Notes: generated by a model not told the origin, from the sequence alone. 41,877 nucleotides of DNA from an uncultured Oscillospiraceae bacterium (GCA_947632155.1 CANROF010000019.1:1-41877); one strand, 5' to 3'. Counted from the stretch's first letter, positions 15,112-24,057 are shown. Program-made: numbers and translations.

Positions 15112-15579
15112 CGGGCGGTCCGCGTCTCCGTTTTCCTGCGATTTTCCAAGTACACCGTAAGGGCCGGCACGGTGTCCGACCCCTACGAAGAATTTGGAAA
15201 ATTTCCGATAGCCGCGAAATCGTTCATGTAGGGGCCGATGACCACATCGGCCCGTCAATCCGATTCGCGCCCACCTTCCGCCAAACGATAAATCCCCATC
15301 TCCGCTGTACGGGCCGCCGCCCACGGCGGCCCATTTCCAGTTTTTTGCCGTGCCCCGTTGAACGGAGGTCGGGAGCGCAACGAAGCGTGGGCCGATGTGG
15401 TCATCGGCCCCTACGGCGGGTATGGTAGGTCTTCGCGTTGATTTTGGAGTTATCCGTAATCGTGACATGGGCCGCTGTGGGCAGCGGCCCGTACAGCAAG
15501 ATTGTGAGTTATCACGTTGAGCGGGCGTAGAAACCCTCCCGCGTATGAGACTCAAATTTTGCTTCACTTAATGACATTG
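15112..15579. repeat. Mosaic of dispersed palindromic repeats
   Basis: The left part (15112-15160, starting GGGCGGTCCGCGTCTCCG) recurs at 19634-19676. Palindromes of the GGGCC...GGCCC type stand at 15161-15182 (imperfect), 15232-15253, 15311-15332, 15389-15410 and 15469-15490. From about 15190 the sequence follows the repeat at 9372-9743 and ends with the same ACTTAATGACATTG (15566-15579). The left inverted end is missing. It fills most of the 744-bp gap between the kinase and the transporter, and no gene was seen in it. Confidence 0.75.
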
Positions 15580-15679
15580 GCCGCGCAGTATTCCGTGGCA
15601 TTACCGCGACATTTATGGCGTTATTTGTCTATATTTCACTGGCGTTATTTGTACACGATGTCGAATTTTCATCTTCCCC

Positions 15680-15708
15680 TTGCTTATTTTTTTCAAATAT
15701 TGCATAAT
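15680..15708 (+). promoter_or_regulatory. Promoter of the galactoside operon
   Basis: TTGCTT (15680-15685) and CATAAT (15703-15708) are spaced by 17 bp, and the ATG follows 33 bp later. No clear operator for a sugar repressor was identified. Confidence 0.6.
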
Positions 15709-15741
15709 AGAGTAAATCAGATAATGAGAGGGAGACTCATT

Positions 15742-17121
15742 ATGAAGCTCACAAAATTCCAAAAGGCCGCCTATGGCATCGGCGCCGTGGGAAAGGACAT
15801 GGTCTACGCCCTGTCCGCCACTTACGTCATGTTCTACTACCAGGACCTGCTGGGGCTGTCGCCCACCTTCGTGGGGACGATCCTGATGATTGCCCGGGTC
15901 TTTGACGCCCTCAACGACCCCTTCATGGGGATCCTGGTGGCCAAGACCAGGACAAAATGGGGGCGCTTCCGCCCGTGGCTCCTGTCCGGAACGGTCCTCA
16001 ACGCCTTCACCCTCTACGCCCTCTTCTCCGCGCCGGACCTGGGGAAAGCGGGCCTCATGGTGTTCTTCTCCGTGGTCTACATACTCTGGGGCGTCACCTA
16101 CACCATGATGGACATCCCCTACTGGTCCATGATACCGGCCATCACCGACACGCCCTCCGACCGGGAGAATCTGTCCGTGGTGGGCCGCACCTGCGCCGGC
16201 GTGGGCTCCGCCCTCATCACCGTGGGGACCGTCAAGATGGTGGAGCTTTTGGGCGGCGGCAACGACAAGCTGGGCTTCGGCGTCTTCGCCCTCATCGTGG
16301 CGGCGGTCTTCATCGTCACCGAGGTCATATGCGTCCTCAAGGTCCGCGAGCACGACATCGGCAGGATGGAGACTTCCACCGTCCCCCAGATGTTCCGGGC
16401 CCTCTTCCGCAACGACCAGGCCATGATAACGGTGCTGGCGATACTCCTTATAAACGCCGCGCTGTACCTCACCTCCAACCTCGTCATCTACTTTTTTAAA
16501 TATGACATCGGCGGCTCCGACTGGCACAACAGCTACACCCTCTTCACCCTGGTGGGCGGCGTGTTCCAGATCGTAGGCATGATGGCGGTGTACCCGCTGC
16601 TGCGCAAAAAATTCGGGAACACCCAGATCTTCAAGGCGGCCCTGGGCACGGCGATGCTGGGCTACGCCCTCATTCTGGCCGTGTGCTTTGCCGGCCTTGC
16701 CGACAACATGGCGCTCATCTGCGTGTGCGGCGCTCTGGTCTTCGCCGCCAACGGCATTCTCACCGTCCTCACCACCGTGTTCCTCTCCTCCTCCGTGGAT
16801 TACGGGGAGCTGAAGACCGGCCGGCGGGAGGAATCGGTCATCTTCTCCATGTAGACCTTCGTGGTGAAGGCCGCCTCGGGCTTGGCGGTGTTCGTCACCG
16901 GCATCGGCCTTGACCTCATCGGCCTTGTGGGCAACGCCGACGAGACGGGCGAGGTGGTGGCCCAGTCCGCCTCCACCATCATGGGGCTCCGGCTTTTGAT
17001 GACCGTACTGCCCATCATCGGGCTCGTGGCGGCGTTTATCTTCTTCGTGAAAAAGTTCACCCTCACCGACAGGCGGGTGCAGGAGATCGCCGACACGCTG
17101 AAAGCGAAAAAGGGGGAATAA
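15742..17121 (+). pseudogene. GPH (MelB-like) glycoside-cation symporter split by an in-frame TAG
   Basis: The reading frame spans 459 sense codons with one TAG at 16852-16854 (codon 371). Before it are the first ten or so membrane helices of a GPH family sugar symporter, with YGIGAVGKDMVY at the start, the FDALNDPFMG motif and KWGRFRPWLL. After it the same frame goes on, with no shift, into the expected final helices and ends in a typical charged tail. The stop stands in ESVIFSM*TFVVKAASG, where relatives usually have glutamine, so a single CAG to TAG change explains it. GAGAGGGAG precedes the ATG at 15742. The GH36 gene begins 3 bp after the final stop, so the pair would import and cut alpha-galactosides. 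It is a recent nonsense mutation, a sequencing error or a readthrough site; a GTG at 16861 could restart only the tail. Confidence 0.85.
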
Positions 17122-17124
17122 GCT

Positions 17125-18726
17125 ATGCTTTTCACCTGGAGCGCCGTGATCGACACCCCCCAGGGCCCGGCGGAGCTTCGCGGCCGGGAGCCTGTGAGCT
17201 GGGGCGGCAGACTGCGCGTAAGGGCGGACCTGCCCCGGGGCGTCATCCGCTCCGTCACCGCCCGGACGGTGCTGGCCGTGCCCGAGGGCGGCAGGATCTT
17301 CATGAACGGCTATCAGACCTGGACCGTCTGCCCGGAGTACGACTCCGACAGCAAGATCCCCGGCCTTTCGGCCCTCCCCAGGTCCGTCATCGACAAGTAC
17401 GGCTTTGACCGGTACGGCGACTACCACTTTGTCCGCTACCCCAACACCCGCGGCGTCACCCACGGGTTTACCTGGTGCTACGTGCGCCGGGGCGGGGAGT
17501 ATAAGTTAGTGGCCTCCCTGGACGAGAAGCCGGGGTACACCATGTTCATGCTGGACGCCAAGACCGCGTGCCTCACGGTCACCCGGGACTGCGGGGGCCT
17601 TGCCTGCGGCGGGGAATATCCGCTTTTTGACCTCTATTTCGCCCGGGGCGGCGAGGACCAGGTTTTTGACGGCTGGTTTGCGGCCATGGACGTCACTCCC
17701 CTGCCGGCGCCCAGGATAAAGGGCTACACGAGCTGGTATAACCGCTACACCGGCATAACCGAGGACACCATCCGCTCCGACCTTCGGGGCTGTGAGGGGC
17801 TTCTGGACCCCGGGGACCTTTTCCAGGTGGATGACGGCTGGGAGCCCGCCGTGGGCGACTGGCTGGAGCCGGACAGCGGGAAATTCCCCTCCGGCATGAG
17901 GGCCCTGGCGGACGAAATACACGCCGCCGGCTTCAAGGCCGGGCTGTGGCTGGCGCCCTTCGTGGCGCTTGACGATTCGGAGCTCGCCCGGCAGCATCCG
18001 GACTGGCTGTTGAAGGTGAACGGCCGGCCCTGGAGCCTGGGCTCCAACTGGGGCGGGTTCTCGTCCCTGGATATAGACGTTCCGGAGGTCACGGACTACC
18101 TGCGGCGGGTCTTTGACCGGGTGATAAACGAGTGGGGCTTTGACCTACTCAAGCTCGACTTTCTCTACGGCGCGGCGCCCTTCGGCAATGAGCGCGAGAC
18201 GCGCGCCGGGCGGATGGCCAGGGCCGTGGACTTCCTCAGGGAGGTCTGCGGCGGCACGCCCATTTTGGGCTGCGGCGTCCCCGTGGCGTCGGCCTTCGGC
18301 AAGGTGGAGTACTGCCGTATCGGCCCCGACGTGAGCCTCTCCTGGGACGAGGAGCCCTACATGCGCCTCTGCCACCGGGAGCGGGTCAGCACCAGGCAGG
18401 CGATACTCAACACCCTCTACCGCCGCCAGCTCAACGGCCGGGCGTATCTCAGCGACCCGGACGTGTTCTTCCTCCGGGAGGAAAATCTGACGCTGCGGGA
18501 CGACCAGAAGCTTCTTCTCTCCCGGGTGAACGCCCTCTTCGGCGGGGTGCTGCTGACATCCGACGACCCCTCGGCCTATTCCGAGGCCCAGAGGGCCCTC
18601 TACCGGGAGACTGTGCGGCTCCGGGACGCCCGGAACGTCCGCTTCGACGCGGACAACAGACGGCTTGAATTTCAGCTCCAGGGCGAGGACTACATCCTTC
18701 CCCTGCCGCCGGAGCTTTTTGAGTGA
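17125..18726 (+). CDS. GH36-type alpha-galactosidase
   Basis: The 533-residue enzyme has a beta-sandwich N-terminal part (about 1-190) with the NGYQTWT motif and a TIM barrel (about 195-500). FQVDDGWE, LLKLDFLYGA and CRIGPDVS are clan GH-D motifs: D345 is the likely nucleophile and D402 the likely acid/base. It should release alpha-galactose from melibiose or raffinose-type sugars brought in by the neighbouring GPH symporter. No signal peptide is seen, so it is cytoplasmic. It is shorter than the 700-residue GH36 enzymes and is close to the compact subgroup. The gene starts 3 bp after the transporter frame, and the DegV gene follows 21 bp after its stop. Confidence 0.9.
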   Translation: MLFTWSAVIDTPQGPAELRGREPVSWGGRLRVRADLPRGVIRSVTARTVLAVPEGGRIFMNGYQTWTVCPEYDSDSKIPGLSALPRSVIDKYGFDRYGDYHFVRYPNTRGVTHGFTWCYVRRGGEYKLVASLDEKPGYTMFMLDAKTACLTVTRDCGGLACGGEYPLFDLYFARGGEDQVFDGWFAAMDVTPLPAPRIKGYTSWYNRYTGITEDTIRSDLRGCEGLLDPGDLFQVDDGWEPAVGDWLEPDSGKFPSGMRALADEIHAAGFKAGLWLAPFVALDDSELARQHPDWLLKVNGRPWSLGSNWGGFSSLDIDVPEVTDYLRRVFDRVINEWGFDLLKLDFLYGAAPFGNERETRAGRMARAVDFLREVCGGTPILGCGVPVASAFGKVEYCRIGPDVSLSWDEEPYMRLCHRERVSTRQAILNTLYRRQLNGRAYLSDPDVFFLREENLTLRDDQKLLLSRVNALFGGVLLTSDDPSAYSEAQRALYRETVRLRDARNVRFDADNRRLEFQLQGEDYILPLPPELFE

Positions 18727-18747
18727 GTGTAAAAAAGGAGGATACAA

Positions 18748-19620
18748 ATGATCAAGATCTACGCCGACAGCACCAACGACTTAACGCCCGAGCTCTGGGA
18801 GAAGTACAACATCCGCGTCATCCCCCTCTACGTCAACATGGGGGACGAGACTTACGTGGACTGGCAGAACATCACCCCCGACGAGCTCTACGCCTGGTCG
18901 GACGCCCACAACACCACCCCCATCACCGCCGCGTTCTCCGTGGGCGACGCGGAAAACGCCCTCCGGGAGGCCATCCAAAAGGGCGAGGACGTCATCTTCT
19001 TCGGCATCTCCACGGGCCTTTCCGCCTCCTGCAGCATCTTCAAGATGGCGGCGGAAAACCTGGACTATTCGGACCACGTGGCGGTCATCGACTCCCGGAA
19101 TCTCTGCACCGGCATCGGCCTTCTCATTCTGAAGGCCGCGGAAAGAATCGCGCAGGGGGAGACGGACCTGCGGAGGCTTGAGGATTATGTAAACCACTTT
19201 ATCCCCTATGTCCGCACCACCTCGGTCATCGAGGAGCTGAACTATATCCACCGGGGCGGCCGCTGCTCCGCGGCCACGGCCCTCATCGGCGGCGCTTTGA
19301 AAATCAAGCCCAAGATTTTGGTGAAGGACGGCGGGCTGGGCGTGGCCAAGAAGTACCGCGGCAGACAGTCCGACGTCATCCGCAAGTATTATGAGGACAT
19401 CGAGCCCCTTTTGAAGGACGCCGACCCCGACAACGTCTTTATCTCCCACACCGGCCGCCTCCCCCAGGAGATCATCGACGAGATAGCCGGCCGCGTCCGG
19501 GCCCTCAACCACTTCAAAAACGTCTACGTCACCCGCGCCGGTTCCGTCGTCACCATCCACTGTGGTCCCGGGACCCTGGGCGTCTTCTACGTGGCCTCCG
19601 ACCCCGGGGCCGGGTGGTAA
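18748..19620 (+). CDS. DegV family protein (fatty-acid binding, FakB-like)
   Basis: The 290-residue protein has the DegV fold: the N-terminal IYADSTNDLTPEL, a TPITAAFSVGD segment, GISTGLSASC and VIDSRNLCTG. The second domain carries YIHRGGRCSAATALIGGALKIKP and ends in TIHCGPGTLGVFYV. Members of this family bind a fatty acid; FakB proteins present it to the kinase FakA. No FakA-like gene is visible here. AAGGAGGATACAA gives a strong ribosome site, and the 21-bp gap places it in the galactoside operon, although no link to sugar use is known. It is a distant paralogue of the DegV protein at 24058-24963. Confidence 0.9.
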   Translation: MIKIYADSTNDLTPELWEKYNIRVIPLYVNMGDETYVDWQNITPDELYAWSDAHNTTPITAAFSVGDAENALREAIQKGEDVIFFGISTGLSASCSIFKMAAENLDYSDHVAVIDSRNLCTGIGLLILKAAERIAQGETDLRRLEDYVNHFIPYVRTTSVIEELNYIHRGGRCSAATALIGGALKIKPKILVKDGGLGVAKKYRGRQSDVIRKYYEDIEPLLKDADPDNVFISHTGRLPQEIIDEIAGRVRALNHFKNVYVTRAGSVVTIHCGPGTLGVFYVASDPGAGW

Positions 19621-19633
19621 TACGAATATCCGG

Positions 19634-19860
19634 GCGGTCCGCGTCTCCGTTTTCCAGCAATTTTCCAAGTTCACCATGCCGGCCCGTCCTCCCGGTTTGC
19701 ATTCACCCTCCGACAAACGCATAAACCCAAATCCCGCCTTTCCAATTCGCGTCTGCCCTCCATTCAACGGAATACGGCAATGATCCTGGGAACGGGCCGG
19801 CACGGTGTCCGGCCCCTACAAAAAACGTCGTAGGGGCCGATGACCACATCGGCCCGTCCC
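19634..19860. repeat. Dispersed palindromic repeat cluster, third copy
   Basis: It begins with the GGGCGGTCCGCGTCTCCG string shared with 15112 and holds the palindromes GGGCCGGCAC...GTCCGGCCC (19794-19815) and GGGCCGATG-ACCA-CATCGGCCC (19834-19855). It lacks the 14-base ends of the copy at 9372-9743. It fills most of the gap after the DegV gene; no protein is supported. Confidence 0.7.
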
Positions 19861-19982
19861 TCCGATTCGAACGCACTTTCCGCAAACGGGATTCGCCTCC
19901 CATTCTCTCTGCGTATGGAGCGGCGGGAGATCATTTCATGATTTTCCCTCGTTTGATCTGCGTTTTTTGTTCAAAATCACCT

Positions 19983-20011
19983 TTGACACGGCCTCCGATT
20001 CCTGATAAAGT
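19983..20011 (+). promoter_or_regulatory. Promoter of the MATE gene
   Basis: A consensus TTGACA (19983-19988) and TAAAGT (20006-20011) are spaced by 17 bp, with TG one base before the -10. The start near 20019 gives a leader of about 117 bases that contains the attenuator described next. Confidence 0.65.
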
Positions 20012-20050
20012 ATGCTTACAACGTGTGGCTCTCAAGCGTAAATCCGGTTG

Positions 20051-20121
20051 GGGGCCGCGCGTTTTATTATGTAAACTTTCTGCGGCCCCGCGGAGTTCTT
20101 CCGCTTTGGGGCCGCTTTTTT
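20051..20121 (+). terminator. Putative transcription attenuator in the MATE leader
   Basis: GGGGCCGC (20051-20058) can pair with GCGGCCCC (20082-20089), and that same strand can instead pair with GGGGCCGC (20108-20115). The second pairing extends through GCGG/CCGC and is followed by six T residues (20116-20121), which makes a strong intrinsic terminator. The two hairpins exclude each other. The loop of the first holds ATGTAA, a start codon directly followed by a stop. The terminator ends one base before the GGAGG of the gene. This is the layout of drug- or ligand-controlled attenuation of resistance genes. The inducer is unknown, and I match it to no named riboswitch. Confidence 0.7.
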
Positions 20122-20135
20122 GGAGGTTTTTAACT

Positions 20136-21524
20136 ATGAACACTGAAACGGCATCCTTAGGCAGCGAGCGCATGGGCACGCTCATGCGGCGGTACTCGCT
20201 GCCCTGCACCATATCCCTGCTGGTGGGGGCGCTCTACAACATTGTGGACCAGATCTTCATCGCCAACGCGGCGTACTTGGGCTCCTACGGCAACGCCGCC
20301 AACACGGTGGTCTTTCCCCTCACGGTCATCGCCCTGGCTGCCGCGGTGATGATTGGCGACGGCTGCTGCGCCTTTGTGAGCCTGAGTCTTGGGCGCGGGG
20401 AGACGGCGTCCGCCCGCAAAAGCGTGGGGAACAGCGTGGTCCTGGCGGCGGCCTCCGGCCTTCTTTTGTGCGCCGTCTATCTCCTGCTCCCCTCCCCCAT
20501 CCTCACCGCCTTCGGGGGCCGGGTCAACGAGGAGACTTTCCGCCTGAGCCGGGAGTATTTCTTCTGGATCTCTCTGGGGATCCCCTTTTACATGTTCGGC
20601 CAGGCCATGAATCCCATCATCCGCGCCGACGGCTCCCCCAAATTCGCCATGGCCTCCACCCTCTTGGGGGCCGCGGTCAACATCATTCTGGACCCGGTGT
20701 TCATCTTCGCCTTTCGCTGGGGCATGATGGGCGCGGCCGTGGCCACCGTGGCGGGGCAGGCGGTGACGGCGGCGCTGGCGCTTTGGTATCTTGCCCGCAT
20801 GAAGCTGGTAAAGCCCCGCGCCGGGGATCTCCGCCTGGACCGGCATATCTGCGCGAAGACCCTGGCCCTGGGCATGACCAGCTTCCTCTCCCAGATCTCC
20901 CTGGTGGCGGCCATGGCGGCCATCAACAACATGGTCCGCAAATACGGCGCCCTGGACCCGGTTTTCGGTGAGGCTCAGTACGCCCAGATTCCCATGGCGG
21001 TGGTGGGCATCGTCATGAAGTTTTTCCAGATCGTCATCTCCATCGTGGTGGGCCTCTCCGCCGGGTGCATACCCATCGCCGGCTTCAACATGGGCGCCGG
21101 GAAAAAGGGCCGGGTCCGGGAGCTCTTCACGAGGCTCCTCGCCGCCGAAACGGCGGTGGGCGTCATCGCCCTTCTCATCGTGGAGCTCTTCCCCGGGGCG
21201 CTCATCAAGATTTTCGGCGCCAGGAGCGAGAGCGCCTACTACACGCAGTTCGCCGTCAGGGCCTTCCGGGTCTACCTCTCCATGGTGGTCTTCGCCTGCG
21301 TCAACAAGGCGTGCTTCATCTTCCTCCAGGCCATGGGCAAGGCCGGGGCGTCCACGGCGCTCTCCATGGTCCGGGAGATCGTCTTCGGCGTGGGCTTCGC
21401 CCTCCTGCTGCCGGTCTTTTGGGGGCTCGACGGGGTGCTTTTCTCCATGCCCGTGTCCGACGCCCTGACCTTTTTGATCTCCCTCCTCCTCATCCGCCGC
21501 ACTTATCGGGAGTTGGGCGGATAA
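20136..21524 (+). CDS. MATE family efflux transporter
   Basis: The 462-residue protein has about twelve membrane helices. The start LMRRYSLPCTISLLVGALYNIVDQIFI and the mid-protein repeat around TLALGMTSFLSQIS are typical of the two MATE bundles. The family exports cationic drugs or metabolites in exchange for Na+ or H+. The ATG at 20136 follows TTTGGAGGTTTTTAACT. The longer frame that reaches back to 19938 runs through the promoter and attenuator and is not used. Expression is probably set by the leader attenuator at 20051-20121, which suggests induction by a compound the pump removes. The gene stands alone, and the next transporter has its own promoter. The substrate is not predictable. Confidence 0.92.
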   Translation: MNTETASLGSERMGTLMRRYSLPCTISLLVGALYNIVDQIFIANAAYLGSYGNAANTVVFPLTVIALAAAVMIGDGCCAFVSLSLGRGETASARKSVGNSVVLAAASGLLLCAVYLLLPSPILTAFGGRVNEETFRLSREYFFWISLGIPFYMFGQAMNPIIRADGSPKFAMASTLLGAAVNIILDPVFIFAFRWGMMGAAVATVAGQAVTAALALWYLARMKLVKPRAGDLRLDRHICAKTLALGMTSFLSQISLVAAMAAINNMVRKYGALDPVFGEAQYAQIPMAVVGIVMKFFQIVISIVVGLSAGCIPIAGFNMGAGKKGRVRELFTRLLAAETAVGVIALLIVELFPGALIKIFGARSESAYYTQFAVRAFRVYLSMVVFACVNKACFIFLQAMGKAGASTALSMVREIVFGVGFALLLPVFWGLDGVLFSMPVSDALTFLISLLLIRRTYRELGG

Positions 21525-21559
21525 AGAGCGGATTTTTGTGGAAATTGCATGAATTGGAA

Positions 21560-21588
21560 TTGATAAACGAAGAAAAATCTGTTAAAAT
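21560..21588 (+). promoter_or_regulatory. Promoter of the MFS transporter gene
   Basis: TTGATA (21560-21565) and TAAAAT (21583-21588) are spaced by 17 bp. Just after the -10 lies GGTTCCATCCGGATAATATAACA, within which no clear operator is seen. Confidence 0.6.
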
Positions 21589-21627
21589 GGTTCCATCCGG
21601 ATAATATAACATGAGAGGATGGAAAAA

Positions 21628-22971
21628 ATGGAAAAGCTGAAGCTCAACAACAGGCGCACCGTGCTGGTGGGTCTGGCGTTTCTCTCCATCAGCGCCTTTT
21701 GGCAGATGTACGACAACGTGGTGCCAAAGATTTTGACCCTGACCTTCGATATGCCGGAGTCCCTGGCCGGCGTCATCATGGCGGCGGACAATATTCTGGC
21801 GCTGTTCCTGCTGCCCCTCTTCGGCGGGCTGTCGGACAGGACGAACACCAAGCTTGGGCGGCGAATGCCCTACATCCTGGCGGGCACGACGGGGGCGGTC
21901 ATCCTCATGAATCTCCTGCCCATCCTGGACAACAGCTACGCGGCCCAGGCCGCGCCCTTTAAATTCGCCTCCTTCGTGGTGGTGCTGGGGCTGCTGCTCA
22001 TCGCCATGGGCACCTACCGCTCCCCCGCCGTGGCGCTGATGCCCGACGTGACGCCCAAGCCCCTCCGGTCCAAGGGCAACGCCATCATAAACCTCATGGG
22101 CGCCGTGGGCGGCCTCATTTACCTGGGCGTGGCGGCGGTGCTCTACCCCAAATCCAAGGTGGAGGGCCTTGCCCACGTGGACTATCAGCCGCTCTTCATC
22201 GTCGTCTCCGTACTTATGGCCGCGGCGGTCATCGTCCTGCTCATCACCATCCGCGAGCCCAAGCTGGCGGCTGAAAATCAGGCCCTGGAGAAGAAGCACC
22301 CGGAGTGGGACCTGGCCCAGGACGACGGCTCCGGCAACGAGGTCCTGCCCAAGCCCGTAAAGAAGTCCCTGGCGTTCCTTTTGGCGTCCATCGCCCTTTG
22401 GTTTGTGGGCTACAACGGCGTCACCACCTGGTTCACCACCTACATCGACGTGGTCATGGGCGAGGGCCTGGGCGGCGCCTCCACCTGCCTCATGGTGGCC
22501 ACGGGCGGCGCCATCGTCAGCTACATCCCCATCGGCATGGTGGCCTCCAAGATCGGCCGGAAAAAGACGATACAGGGCGGCGTCATCCTTCTGGCCTCCT
22601 GCTTCCTCCTGGGGGGCATCCTCACCAATATCTTCGACTCCATCAACATCGTCATGTACATCGCTTTCGCCCTGGTGGGCCTGGCCTGGGCGGCCATCAA
22701 CGTAAACTCCCTGCCCATGGTGGTGGAGATGTGCAAGGGCTCGGACGTGGGCAAGTTCACCGGCTACTACTACACCGCCTCCATGGCCGCCCAGGTCATC
22801 ACGCCCGTTGTAGCCGGGTGGCTTTTGGAGCACGTGGGGTATTGGACGCTGTTCCCATACTCCGCCCTCTTCGTGGGGCTGAGCTTTGTCACCATGATCT
22901 TCGTCCGCCACGGCGACACCAAGGCCGCGCCCAAGCGCGGATTGGAGGCCTTCGAGGACATGGACGACTAA
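21628..22971 (+). CDS. MFS transporter, sugar-proton symporter type (GPH/SUT-like)
   Basis: The 447-residue protein has about twelve membrane helices and a long central loop (about residues 210-240) rich in charged residues. The early FWQMYDNVVPKIL segment and the loop GGLSDRTNTKLGRRMPYILAG match the GPH/SLC45-like transporters of maltose- or sucrose-type sugars. ATG 21628 is chosen over 21619 because GAGAGGA is spaced correctly for it. The GDPD gene begins 59 bp after its stop, with its own ribosome site. A substrate cannot be named from the sequence; a role in importing disaccharides, together with the GH3 or GH36 enzymes, is plausible. Confidence 0.85.
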   Translation: MEKLKLNNRRTVLVGLAFLSISAFWQMYDNVVPKILTLTFDMPESLAGVIMAADNILALFLLPLFGGLSDRTNTKLGRRMPYILAGTTGAVILMNLLPILDNSYAAQAAPFKFASFVVVLGLLLIAMGTYRSPAVALMPDVTPKPLRSKGNAIINLMGAVGGLIYLGVAAVLYPKSKVEGLAHVDYQPLFIVVSVLMAAAVIVLLITIREPKLAAENQALEKKHPEWDLAQDDGSGNEVLPKPVKKSLAFLLASIALWFVGYNGVTTWFTTYIDVVMGEGLGGASTCLMVATGGAIVSYIPIGMVASKIGRKKTIQGGVILLASCFLLGGILTNIFDSINIVMYIAFALVGLAWAAINVNSLPMVVEMCKGSDVGKFTGYYYTASMAAQVITPVVAGWLLEHVGYWTLFPYSALFVGLSFVTMIFVRHGDTKAAPKRGLEAFEDMDD

Positions 22972-23030
22972 AATTGATCTCATACCAATACTGTTCTCCA
23001 ACAAAAAACTCGGTATAAGGAGGTAGCGAA

Positions 23031-23870
23031 ATGAAAAAGCTTAAGAAATTGGCGCTGTCTCTGGCGGCTCTGGCCGCCGCGTCGGCGGGACTGGGGGCGG
23101 CCGCCATGGCCCCACGGCGGGACTGGCCCGGCTGGGAGGGCTTCGCCGGGCACCGCTTCGCCCACAGGGGGCTCCATGATCTGGAGGAGGGCCGGCCCGA
23201 GAACTCCCTCTCCGCCTTCCGGGCGGCGGTGGAGCACGGCTTCGGCGCCGAGCTGGACGTACACCTGATGCGCGACGGCGCCCTGGCGGTGGTACACGAC
23301 AGCGATCTTAAGCGCGTCACCGGGAAAACGGCCATTGTGGAGGACCTGACGGCGGCGCAGCTTGCGGACTACCCGCTCTTGGGCTCCGGGGAGACGATAC
23401 CGCTCTTGGAGGAGGTCTTAGAGGTCTTCTCCGGCAAAACGCCCCTCATCGTGGAGCTGAAGACCCGGGGCGGCAACGCCGGGGCGCTGGTCCGGGCCGT
23501 CATGGAGCGGCTGGACGCCTACAGCGGCGCGTACTGCCTGGAGTCCTTCGACCCCAACGTCCTCATAAGCCTCAAGCGCGGCTACCCCGAGGTCATCCGC
23601 GGGCAGCTCAGCGAGAATTTCCTGCGCTCCGCCCCGCCCACGCTCACCGGCGTACAGCGCTTCGCCATGACGAATCTCCTGGCAAATCCCCTGACGCGGC
23701 CGGATTTCATCGCCTACAACCACGTTGACCGGAGCGCCCCGGCCCTCCGGGCCATGCGCGGGCTCTATCACGTCCACGAGGTCAGTTGGACCGTCCGGGA
23801 CCCCGACACCATGCGGAGGCTGGAGGCCCAGGGCTGTGTGGTCATTTTCGAGGGCTTCGTCCCGGATTGA
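23031..23870 (+). CDS. Glycerophosphodiester phosphodiesterase
   Basis: The 279-residue protein begins with a basic stretch and a hydrophobic segment (about 6-26) that would anchor it in the membrane or act as a signal peptide. The GDPD barrel follows: AHRGLHD with a nearby PENSLSAF, ELDVHLMRDG and VVHDSDLKRVTG supply the catalytic histidines and the metal-binding acidic residues, and VELKT continues the pattern. The family hydrolyses glycerophosphodiesters to glycerol 3-phosphate and an alcohol, and some members act on lipoteichoic acid. AAGGAGGTAGCGAA precedes the ATG. It may be read from the MFS promoter upstream and ends at a strong terminator at 23892-23926. Confidence 0.9.
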   Translation: MKKLKKLALSLAALAAASAGLGAAAMAPRRDWPGWEGFAGHRFAHRGLHDLEEGRPENSLSAFRAAVEHGFGAELDVHLMRDGALAVVHDSDLKRVTGKTAIVEDLTAAQLADYPLLGSGETIPLLEEVLEVFSGKTPLIVELKTRGGNAGALVRAVMERLDAYSGAYCLESFDPNVLISLKRGYPEVIRGQLSENFLRSAPPTLTGVQRFAMTNLLANPLTRPDFIAYNHVDRSAPALRAMRGLYHVHEVSWTVRDPDTMRRLEAQGCVVIFEGFVPD

Positions 23871-23891
23871 TTTTTCCTCTTTGATAAAACG

Positions 23892-23926
23892 CCGGGGCGG
23901 GACCTGCTTTCCCGCCCCGGTTTTTT
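23892..23926 (+). terminator. Rho-independent terminator after the GDPD gene
   Basis: The stem CCGGGGCGGGA with its complement around CCTGCTT is followed by six T residues. Confidence 0.92.
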
Positions 23927-23995
23927 CTCCATTAAATCATCACGTTTTCCGCGCTGTGTCCGGATTAAAGGTACATCCCGCCGTTTTATTGCATA

Positions 23996-24024
23996 TTGTG
24001 CTTTATCAAAATTTGGGATATAAT
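23996..24024 (+). promoter_or_regulatory. Promoter of the second DegV gene
   Basis: TTGTGC (23996-24001) and a perfect TATAAT (24019-24024) are spaced by 17 bp. The ATG lies 33 bp beyond. Confidence 0.6.
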
Positions 24025-24057
24025 GATGATGTGAAATAGTTGATATGGAGGCGCGCG

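Noticed and set aside
15112-15579. A CRISPR array suggested by several spaced palindromes.
   Set aside because: The repeats differ from one another, spacers are unequal in length and related to other copies in the window, and there are no cas genes.
16861-17121. The tail of the symporter as a separate small membrane protein from GTG.
   Set aside because: No good ribosome site is seen, and the residues match the last helices of the symporter in the same frame, so it is listed as part of the split gene.
20019-20135. A named riboswitch (for example guanidine or PreQ1) ahead of the MATE gene.
   Set aside because: The leader is short and lacks conserved cores I know; only the competing hairpins are evident.
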